A DNA stretch of 25,099 bases from Parachlorella kessleri (Eukaryota > Chlorophyta > Trebouxiophyceae > Chlorellales > Chlorellaceae): NCBI GenBank assembly GCA_001598975.1, contig BBXU01000828.1, positions 1-25,099 of the forward strand, read 5' to 3'. This document shows, piece by piece, positions 1-9,500 of the stretch. Position numbers and translations under genes: made by a program. Position 1 is the first letter of the stretch, and each line of letters opens with the position of its first letter. Below the pieces are notes generated by a model. That model had not been told where the DNA came from. It saw only the letters and a list, made by a program, of their open reading frames with translations, and searched no databases.

Positions 1-139
1 CGTGGGTTCAGCATGCCAAGGAAGCAAGATATGGGCCTGCTCGCAGGGCATTAGGACTGCTCGCGCGGCTCCCCTCAGCGCCGCTCCCTGAGGCTAGTAC
101 GCTTGGCCTTTTCCCACAAAGCTGCCGAGCTTGAACGTC
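1..139. other. no feature resolved at left edge
   Basis: I see no exon here that I can support. If the methyltransferase gene to the right (minus strand) has further 3' exons, they lie here or beyond the window. No minus-strand TGTAA poly(A) motif was found between 1 and 540, which suggests that the transcript continues off the edge. Confidence 0.4.
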
Positions 140-2406
140 TCAGCAGATGGACTGGTTTAATGCAGTGTACTTATTGCACGCTGTCCTTGCCTGCTCCCGT
201 AACATGGATGAAGCAAGGATGGCTGCTGGATTGGGCGATGTAAGGATGGCCGCCCCCAGCCCTGCCTGCTTGGTCACCGTAGTGACCTCCTGCACACCCA
301 TCATGCGGCTATGATGCTGCCTTAGCTCGTGGGCACCCGACTGCGGTGATCACCTATCCCTGCACCAGTGCCACCGCTGACACCACGAGGTAGCCAGTAC
401 ATACACTGCCGAGCGCTGCAGCAAGCCCATACTCAGATGCACGGCTAGGCAGGTGTCGACGTGTAACCGTCAAGCTGCACGGGCATGGCCACCACGTTAG
501 GCACTTTTGAGCGAGATGCAGCGCCTTAACCTAGTTACTATTACGCCTGGCAGTAAGGCTGCACCAGCCAGGCATCACTCAGTACCCACGTGAAGTAGCC
601 TGTCCATGGCTGCCTGAGGTAGGTAGTACAGCAGGCCTGCAACAGAGGGCACCCAGGGCGGCCGGGCGCTTTGCCTGAAGACAGGGTAGCGCACGCCCTG
701 CTTGGGGGTGCAGTCTGCCAGATGCTGAAACGCATGCGTCAGGGCTGGCAGGCTGGAAGGGTTAGCTTGCTGCTAGGCCGTGCGTGCAGGTGGCTGCCTG
801 TGGGCAAAGCATCATCCTCTTCTTCTTCTCACCTTCAGCCACCCAGATGGTTGGCAGGCCAGGGTCAAAACCGCACGCCTCTAGCTGGGGCACCCATCCT
901 TCCTCCCCCAGGTCTGCAGCCACTGCCGCCCAGCTGGCAACACGCAGGGGAAAGCCTGCCCTGACCGCAGGGTTTTGGCCGTTAACAGCGCTGGCGCCGC
1001 TAGCTAGTAAGTCTGCAGCAGGTCAAGCTTGCAGACCCTTCCTGCCATCCAAGCCGTTCCTTGCTTGTCCTGAGGCAATTGGCAACACAGTAGCACCGCC
1101 TCATTCAATACCAGGCAGCCCAAAGCCGTGGTCTTCAAGGCAAAACTGTGGCGCAGCTGCTTGTCCATTCCACTCGGCCAGCAATCGCATGGCATACCTG
1201 CATTGCAGTCTGCAGGCGCTTCCGCTGCCAGCCCCGCTCGCTCCATGCTGTCGCGTTTGAAAGCCGCCATGTCGGGGAGGTCCACTTCAAACCAGCTTAT
1301 GTCATGGCCCAGGTGCAGCCGCCAGGGCCGGGTATCTAGCCCTGCGCCTGCACTCCAACCATCCTAGGATTTGCCATCGGAATTGACAACATACATCAGT
1401 ACGTACTCTACAGGGATGAGCTGCTGGTCAAGCAAGGTGCCCAGCCCCGCCCATGCAAGGGACGAGCTGTACTGACGTGCATGGCGCAACAACTGTATAG
1501 ATCATTGCAACATGTGGGGGTGTACTGAGCATGCCCCTGCCCCCGTAGCCAATGCAAGGCAGCAGACAGAGGCACTTGCAACCTGGCAAGCGCGGGCCAC
1601 CTGAGCATACCTAACATGACAACCTGGATGTTTGGTCGCCTGTGGCCGCCGCCTTCCCCCGCCTCCATCAGCCTTGCTGCCAGCTTTCTGCGCAGGCCGT
1701 GAAGCGCTGCAAGCAACTCGTCATCAACGTACCTGCATGAAGCGTAAAGCCAAAGCTGTCACTGGCATTCGAACAAGGCTGCAGAAGGACTGGGCGGCCC
1801 TTGTTCCACCGCCACCCCTGCAGGCCACAATAAACACCAGCACCAAACCCCCGTGGTGCTGGTGTGCCGACACGGCCTGGAGCAAGGCCACCCATACTTT
1901 TACCAGTAAGTTCAGGGCCCGTAGCATAAATGCCGTCCAAGTGCAAGACTCACCTGCACCTCAGCCCCACGACTGATACTGCTAGGGTGTCCTTGGTGTC
2001 AGCACGCTCCATCCGAGACCCAACTGCCAAATGGGGCTTCCCCTGCTGCAAGCCCTCCACCAGGCGCTGCAGCCGCTCTACCTGGGCCTGCCGAAGGGTT
2101 CTGACCTCCTCGGTGTCAGGGACCACAGCAGACAGGGGCGAATCCCGCACCAGAGCAGCTTGCCTGCGGGCCACACCACGGCAGCAATACCACTGGGCAG
2201 CAATTGCCCCTGTCACCACAATTCGCCTTCAACTCTGTTGGCGTGACCAGCCACCCTGAGTAAATACCACTGCAAGGTCCACTGATGGTGGCTTCAACGT
2301 TGGGTTGATGCAGCTGAGGCCAATAGTACCTGTCGGAGTCCACCATGCGGGCAGAGGCTATCAGGTAGGCTGTTCTAGCCACAGCGCTCAGCTCCTGTGC
2401 AGACAT
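140..2406 (-). CDS. SAM-dependent methyltransferase, leucine carboxyl methyltransferase (Ppm1/PF04072-like) family; 3' end uncertain
   Basis: Spliced minus-strand model with exons 2330-2406, 1960-2163, 1611-1732, 1198-1347, 833-955, 590-636 and a tentative 140-289; all junctions agree in phase. Start is the ATG at 2406 (MSAQELSAVARTAYLIASAR), just before the conserved N-terminal helix of the family. The SAM-binding motif LGAGLDTR is at residues 134-141, formed across an intron. Then come FEVDLPDMAAFKR (154-166, the acidic SAM-ribose loop), VAADLGEEGW (from 196), GFDPGLPTIWVAEG and GLLYYLP (226-232). These motifs in this order are diagnostic of the family, which includes the PP2A carboxyl methyltransferase and many bacterial and plant enzymes of unknown substrate. 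The LCMT1-specific features are not evident, so the substrate is unknown. No transit peptide is obvious. The last exon (EVTTVTKQAG onward, stop at 140-142) fits by phase and by weak similarity only. The family usually has further C-terminal residues, so the gene may run off the window. Confidence 0.82.
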
Positions 2407-2667
2407 GACGGCGCTGCTTACAAAAGGTTCTGCAGGCTGTTCAATGCGGTGCTTGAGGAAATGGGAGGCGTGCAACTCTAAAGGCAGTTGGCATTAGCAG
2501 CCGATAGAACCAGGTCGTGGTACTGCCGCAGATTGCGGCAAAATCAGATCGGTACAAAATGACTGAAGTGTACACAGTTGTGTTACGGTTGTGTTACTGT
2601 CTGTGTGCTTGCAGCTTGTCTCCCCTTTCTACTTCTGCCTGCATTGTGACGCAGCTGGCACCCACCA

Positions 2668-2712
2668 CACTGCTGTCTGACCCCTTCCTGTCACGTGCAC
2701 TTCCATCTTAAA
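2668..2712 (+). repeat. dispersed repeat, copy 1
   Basis: This copy contains CACTGCTGTCTGACCCCTTC followed by a CTGTCACGTGCACTTCCATC tail. A diverged copy follows about 180 bases later (about 2849-2892), and a third lies more than 21 kb away inside a paladin intron (about 23770-23830). It recurs at unlinked places in both intergenic and intronic DNA, so it behaves like a short non-autonomous mobile element or its remnant. Its class is not known, and I see no terminal inverted repeat. Confidence 0.5.
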
Positions 2713-2848
2713 ATGACTTATCCCCAGCTGCACGGAGCTCTTCACCAACAACAGCAAGATGGCTGCACAACCAATACTTCAGCCATGGCATTGACTCAGG
2801 AACCGGCAAAGGCCTTGCAGCATAAATGCGGGCCTGCAGAGATGAAAC

Positions 2849-2892
2849 ACTGTCTCACCCCTTCCTGTCAAGTACATTTCCATCGTATATGA
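2849..2892 (+). repeat. dispersed repeat, copy 2 (diverged)
   Basis: Aligned with copy 1 it shares CACTG(CTG)TCT, then ACCCCTTCCTGTCA and a CATTTCCATC tail, ending before GTATATGATTC where copy 1 reads TTAAAATGACT. It is in the same orientation as copy 1, about 180 bases downstream, so the two may form a diverged tandem pair. Confidence 0.45.
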
Positions 2893-3065
2893 TTCACTCA
2901 GTCTGACACGGCGGCGTGCAAGGGATACGAAAGGATGCTGTAAGATACTCGTGACGAGCCAACCCTGACTTCACTGATCTGTGCTGGGTCTGCTGGTTAG
3001 CCTGCTTGATATTTGCCAACTGTGCCACCTATTTGTTGACACAGCTGATGTAGCCAGCTAAAGCG

Positions 3066-3070
3066 TTACA
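3066..3070 (-). terminator. candidate poly(A) signal (TGTAA) of the LamG/vWA gene
   Basis: Minus-strand TGTAA, the canonical green-algal polyadenylation motif, lies 463 bases beyond the stop codon at 3533-3535. It is the nearest such motif I noticed downstream of the stop. This is motif evidence only. Confidence 0.4.
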
Positions 3071-3532
3071 TCTCCTAGAGCTAGTTGATAGGAACCATTT
3101 GGGACTGGAGAGCGCCAGCCACCCTGCAACGTAACTACGTTGGCCTAGCATACCTCACAGGCCTACACACACACACACCCCAGCAACGCACCGGGCAGGT
3201 CCCCCATGGCAACATATACACGAGAGCCGCTGTGGTGGCCAACTGCACACCGGCCTTCAACAGGGTGCGGCCAGAAAGGCACAAGCGCTTATCACAGCGC
3301 CACATGTAGCGGCCAACCCCTAGACTGCCAGCCACACTCAGTTCATAACATCAGAACAGTGCCAAAAGCGGGATTTATTTGCGCGACAAGTGCGTTGGTG
3401 GGCAAAGACAGCAAACCATGCACGACCTTGGGGGAAAACTGAGGGCGCAGCAAAAGGCAGAAAGCAGGGGCGAATATGCCCCATTCGAAATAATCAAGAA
3501 AGCCTTGCATGCTGGCAACTCCCCTCACCTGC

Positions 3533-6500
3533 CTACTCTTGACTGCATACCCCCTGTGCAGCCGAGTCAGACAACGCCAGGAGCTTGGCTGTGTCTAGCT
3601 CTTTGCTGGCAAACACGGCATCAGGCCCGCTGGCAAGCTTCGACAGGGACTCAAAGTCAATATCCCCAGCACCTACGGCCACAATCTTAATGCCCGCTGA
3701 CCTGGCGGCTGCAGCAGCGGCAAAGGCGTCCGCGGGATCTGTGGGCTGGCCGTCTGTTAGGATGAGTATCGTCCTCGGGAGGCCTGAAGTTAGGCCTGTT
3801 AGCCAGCCCTGCAGGAAGGAAGGGGGGGCGGGTGGGTGGTGGGCCGCAAGCCAGCGCAGAAAGGAAGGTTGGGAGGGAGGTATGGCCAAGGAGTTCAGGG
3901 CAGCAATTTCAAGGACAAGAGGCTGTGACAGTAGACAAGGACAACAAGCATGTCAGAGGCCTGGCAGGCAGGCAGGCAAGGGGCTGGTGTCCATGATGCT
4001 CGGCAACGCTGCGCCTGCAAGGCTGAAAAGCCGGAGGCGTGACCAGCAGCGCTTTGTCATGGTGGGCTTGTAACTTTGCGGCCCCTTCCACCTTACTACA
4101 ACCCAAGGCTAGGGCAAGCACAATGGAGGGCGGGGCAGTTCGCCACCGCACCTGGCAGGTCTTGATGGCATCCGCGGTGTAGGTGCCGCGGGCTCGTGGA
4201 ACGGTATCCAGGATCGTCTTGAACCACGTCTCGTTATTTGCCAGCTGTTCGCGGGTGAACTGCAGGGCCAACAGCGCGACACGCACGCTGAGCTCACATG
4301 CTATAGATTGCCCTTTCCCCCTTCCCTGACGAACCCAACCCAATTGGCCTGGCCAGACAGCATTAACAGTTTTCCGACAACCCAGTGGACTAGTCTACTC
4401 CAATAGCCTACAGCATACCGTCACCATGCTCCCGTGAGTCCCAGAGGACAGCCCTGCTCTTTCTACAATGCCTTGACCTGGCTGCCACAAGCTGCTTTCC
4501 CCAAGCCTCCTTGGCTTTGGCCAAGGCATGACCCACTCACTCACCGGCTGCCCAATTTGCTCCACAAAGTTTGAGAAGCGGTACACGCCAAACAGACTCT
4601 GCCGGCCTTCTATGGACTGCATGATGCTGCGTGCTGCGGCAGTCTCATCGTTCCAGGCATCCACCTGAACACACACATACAGTACGGCGATGTATACGGG
4701 AGGGGATGTCTAGGCTTGGCGCGGGATGCCATGAGTGCTTAACACACCGGGTCCCCCCCCAGGTGGCGGGACGCTGACCACCTGGGCTGGAATGCTTAGC
4801 AGGAGGAATCCGACCTTGCCTTCCTAATAATCATAAGCAGCAACCAAGCCAGCAACACTTGCGGTAGGGAAAATACCACCCGTGGGCCAGGACAAGGGCT
4901 TGCCCACGGCCCGGGCAGCAGAAGCTCGTGTGCCTCCCGGTGCCACTTTAGCAGCTACCCCCCGAACAGCTAGCTAGCTTGCAGAGAGTGGACCACCCCA
5001 CCAAAGAAAGCACTGCCAAGGACTGCTTGCTGGCCCCTCGCCCCTAGCCATGCCGCTCCCAGGCCCCCAGCTGCAGGTACCCCAGGGACCGTAGCACAGG
5101 CAGACGCTGCTAGAGACCGCTGACGGTGCCTCACACTTGTGCAGTCCCCAAGCCCGGCCAGGCTCACCTTGACCAGGGAGCCAGAGTCGTCCAGCAGGAA
5201 GCAGACATCCACTGTGCAGCCATCCACCCGAGGGGCGGGGGTGATGGGCTCGGACTTGCAGTCACCGGTAGCATCACTGTTGCACGCCGTGCCTGCACAC
5301 ATCACCACGCCAACCGGTTCAGCCAGGGGAGCAAGAGCAGCAGTAGACTGCTGCGCGCGCTGGCTTACGACGCAGGAGCCAGGCAGGAACCAGCTGGGCG
5401 CGGCGGCCCATGCATTGGCTTGTGGATGCCGAGTGTGGGCAGGGGCCAGCCAGCAGAGTGGAAAGCCAGCCAACAATGCAGTTGAGCCGCCGTAGCGTGT
5501 GGCTTGCACTGTCCTGTCGGGTCGCAAACCAGGCAGGTCGTGAGCCACCCTCTTGACACTCCAGGAACCGGCCAACCCACCCCCTGCCCCCTCTGGCAAG
5601 CTGCCTTGTAAACAACCTTCACAGCAAACGTCAAGTGCTAGCTGTCGTCAATTCTGTAGGGCCAGGCGTGACATGCTGTCATACAGGAAACTGCAAAGCA
5701 GGCGGCCTATCCCCTCACCGTTCCACCAGGGGATGTTATCCTGCTGGACGCGCAGGAACAGCTTGACCTCCACCTCTGCTTGCACCAGCTGGGGCACCGG
5801 CACCTCGGGCGTGGGCTGCAGCGTGTACTCCACCACCACGTCCACATTCAGCTGCACAGTCAGCGGGTCCTGCACCAGGCAAGCAGGCAGACCGGCAGAC
5901 CGCACAAGTCAGACAGGCTGTCCATTAGTTGTACCGAGTCGGTTGTACATCCTGCCTCTCCATTCGGCTCATATACGGAGACGTGTGGCAGGCAGGGGGA
6001 AGGCCGAAGCCACCCTGTCTGCCCACCCCTCCATGCCAGGCACTGCTGGTGTGTCCCAATGGGAGCACAAGGGCTTCCTGCGCGCCACACACACACTGGC
6101 CCCCCCCCGGGGAGCCCCCCATTAGCTTCAGTGGTACCCAGCACATAGCAAGCACCCCATGGCCTGCCGCCCTGCCAGGCCACTCACGTCTGCCATCATC
6201 TTCCGGCCGCCGCCGCCGCCACCCTGCGCAGGGGACTGGTTGACGGACACCACCCGCAGGATGACGTCATCGGGGCCGTAGGTGGAGGCCACATGTAGGG
6301 AGGCCACGATGGCCTTCTTCAGATCCTCCTGCTTGGTCTCGTCAAAGGGCAGCAGATCTGCGCGACAGCAGGTCGGCAGGTGGGTGCGAACGAAGAAGCT
6401 GCGAATGCAGGCCCGGCGGGGAGCACACAAAAGAAAAGCAGCGGCGGGCAGGGGGGTGGGGGCCAGGGCCTGCTGCCAGCGTGGCAAGCAGCAGGAAGGG

Positions 6501-9500
6501 GGGCGGGGGTGCGGCAGCCAGCATCAGGAAGAAGAGCTGTCAGATGCCGACTATCTATGGGTAAGCATACCATCACCACGTCCTCCCCAGCAACACCCAG
6601 CTGTCAGGGCGAGTCACTCAGCCACCAACCCCTCCTCCAGGGGTAGTGTAAACACTGCACACACAGGGCTGGCAGGCGAGCGACCTCTACCCAGCTGACG
6701 TACCGCTCCCGCCAGTGATCTTCAGGTAGTTTGTCACCCCTTGGTCAGTCACGTTGGCCTGGGAGATGTCCAGAGTGGACGGGGGCGAGGGGGGGACGCC
6801 GGGGCTGGGCGAGGGGGACGGGCTGGGGCTGGGGCTGGGGGACCGGGCAGGGGATGGGCTTGGGCTGGGAGAGTTGGAGGGGCTGGGGGATGGGGATGAG
6901 CCAGAGGGGGGTGAGGGGAAAAAGCCGGGCGGGAAGATGCCGCTGCCGCCTGGGCTGGGCGAGACGGAGGGGGCCGGGGAGGGTGCTCCAGAGGGCCCTT
7001 CAGACGGACTAGGCGCGGGTGAGGGCCCTTGTTCTGAGGGGCTGGGCCCTTCGGCGGGGCTGGGGCCTTCTGAGGGGCTAGGGGCCAGGGATGGCTCCTC
7101 TGCGGATGGCCCCGGAGCCAGGGACGGTTCCTCAGCTGGGCCGGGCGTGGGAGAGGGCGACAGGTCCTCCGAGGGTGAGGGGCCCGGGGCGGGGCTGAAA
7201 GGCAGGAGGGGAGGGGAGCCGGAAGGCGACAGGCCGGCCACCCCCAGCTGAGGCTCCTGCACCACAGTGAGTGTGGGGAAGGTACTTGAAATGCCAAGCA
7301 CAGCCGCGCCAGCAACAAGAAACTCCTGGGCCGACCTACGTAGTGCTTTGCACCACTCCAGCAAATACCCTCGAAAGGTGGTGAGTGGGGCGTGGTGTGG
7401 GTGTGGTGGTGGTGGATGGTGGTGGAAGGGGGTCTCTCCAGCTCAAAACGGCTCCGATGGACCACCAAAACCAGTACCGAGGCAGGCCCAGGCCACATGG
7501 CCCCCCAACAGAGGCACGCAAACTGTGACCCCATCCTGGTGGCCCTTTGTGCAGTGCAACGGTGTGCAGCGGCGAGGCACATGTAGCAATCACAGTCGCA
7601 GGGCCGGGGCGCAGCCCCACCTGCAGCAGCGTGACGGTGGTCTGGCTGGGCATGCCCGCGGTGATGAGGTCGAACCGCAGGTTCTCCGCGGTGATGTAGC
7701 TCTCAATCAGCTGGAACCTGCACCAGGAGGCACCAGGCCGTCCATGTCAGGCGAGGCGTCCCCGTAGGAGCCAGGCCACCACAAACCGCAAAGCACATGC
7801 TGAGGGTGCTGTGCCAGCACACGCAGCAGGCTCAGCAGAGGCCGCCACATCAGTTGGCAGCGGAGCCCAGAGCCGTGTGCCGACATCAGGAAGAAGTACC
7901 TTCGTCAGGCAAGACCACCTTTCTTTGGAACCCCACCCCCAGGCAGCCCCTCCTCTGCCAGGGGGCACAGCCCAGGAGGGGGAGCGAGCGGGGACCCCAG
8001 GCAGGCAGCTCCACTCACTTGGTGGTGGGGGGCTGGTCCTGCGTCAGCGCCACGCTTGCGTAGGTGTAGAGCAGCAGCTGGGCGCTCAGGGTCAGCGCCT
8101 CGCCGGAGCCGATGGCCTGGGCCAGGGCGGCGCTGTCCTGCAGGGCGGCCAGCACCTGGGCCGCCTCCTGGTAGCTGTTCAGGCTGGCAATCACCTGCAG
8201 GCCAGGGCAGGGGGGGGGGGCCTTATAGCAGCATACTGACCAGGGTTTATAGCTGGGAAGCACCTGCAGGCCAGGCCAGGGGGCGGGCCAGTAGCACACA
8301 TTGCGAACGGGACGATGGCATGCTCAGGGTGCACTGTAAGGGCTTGGCCTGATAACACAGGGAAGGGATTCTGAGAGCCGGGTGCCGTGTGGTGGGCGGC
8401 TATTGGTCTGCAGGGCAAGGCACCATGGGTGCTTGCACTGGACAGCTGCTGTTCCTCTGAAGCTGTGCCATCGTCTGCCGTGCCACCCCCCTGTCGTGGA
8501 GCGCTGCCACTCAAGGTTGCTCCCTCGGCATAGCGCTCGACACAGGTCTGCCTCCAGGCAGCCAAACCAGCTGTGCTGGAGTGTGCTAGGTGTGTGGACG
8601 GGCTCTGAGATGGTGGGCAGCAACTGACGCGACTTGCGCACAGCCCACAGCCAAGCGCAGGCGCCAAGCAATCGCAGCAGGTACCAACAACAGGGGGTCC
8701 GTCAGGACCTACCAGGTGCGCCTGGTTGGTGGCTAGGCTGTTCACGGCCGGCCGCACTTGCAGCTGGGCTGGCAGCAGGTTGAGGTAGTCAGAGTACAGC
8801 TGCATGGCGGGGGAGCACCAGGCAGCGGCACTGTCAGGTGTAAGTTCAGCACCGCTGGACGCCCCAAAGCTCCAGCTTCTGGGCTTTTAGTGGGCACAGC
8901 ATTTGGGCATGGGTCCAGCTACTTCAAGGCCAGTGCCAGCTTGTCAATGCCAGCCCACATGTACGGAAACACACAGCCTGCCAGGGGGACTTTGAGCACG
9001 AGCATATTCCCCTGCCCAAGGTGGTGTGACGCCTCACCAGGATCGCGTCAGCAGGGGCTGCCCCCGCGATGGTGGCATTTACGGCAAAGGTGTTGGCAAA
9101 GGAGATCTGCAAGAAGCGTGACATGCACCCGTGTCACCACATGTGGGATGCTGGCTGCTGCATGGCAGGGCAGCGGCCGCCCCGGCCAACCAATCCAGAC
9201 CGGGTCAAACCAATTTCACACGACGTAAGACTGCAAAGCTTGGCCACTGAATAGCCGAATCACACTCCGTCTCCCTTGTTTCCTACCCTGCCCAGCCCGG
9301 CAAGCAGCCACACCCCACCTCGACCCCCCCCCTAAAGGGCAGCAACAGCAGGTGGCTGCTCCTGGCTATGGAATTTTGGGACCTAGGCCAGGCCAGGCCA
9401 GCGCAGCCCACCTGCTGCGGTTCCACATCCAGGGCGCTGGCCAGGGCGCCCCGGTAGCCATCTTCCAGGTCGGGCGTGTAGGCGGCCAGGTTGGAGGAGT

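Larger units (their letters stand above)
2407..3532. other. intergenic region between two minus-strand genes
   Basis: This holds the 5' flank of the methyltransferase gene and the 3' UTR and poly(A) region of the LamG/vWA gene. Open frames here are short, lack family motifs and have no convincing splice-bounded exon. The only structured content is two copies of a short dispersed repeat near 2668-2892 and a minus-strand TGTAA at 3066-3070. A short (CA)n stretch lies near 3167-3180. Confidence 0.5.

Noticed and set aside
262..290. Short palindrome GGTCAC/GTGACC as a possible regulatory site
   Set aside because: It is only 6 bp per arm and overlaps the start of the tentative last methyltransferase exon, so chance is likely.
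4970..5599. 209-codon minus-strand open frame taken as a single gene
   Set aside because: Only 5168-5292 is exon, bounded by GTGTGCAG and CAAG|GTGAGC and containing DDSGSLVK. The rest reads through introns.
6754..7251. Long plus-strand Gly/Glu-rich open frame
   Set aside because: It is the complement of the Ser-Pro rod exon on the minus strand. The minus reading continues in phase into flanking exons with normal globular sequence; the plus reading does not.
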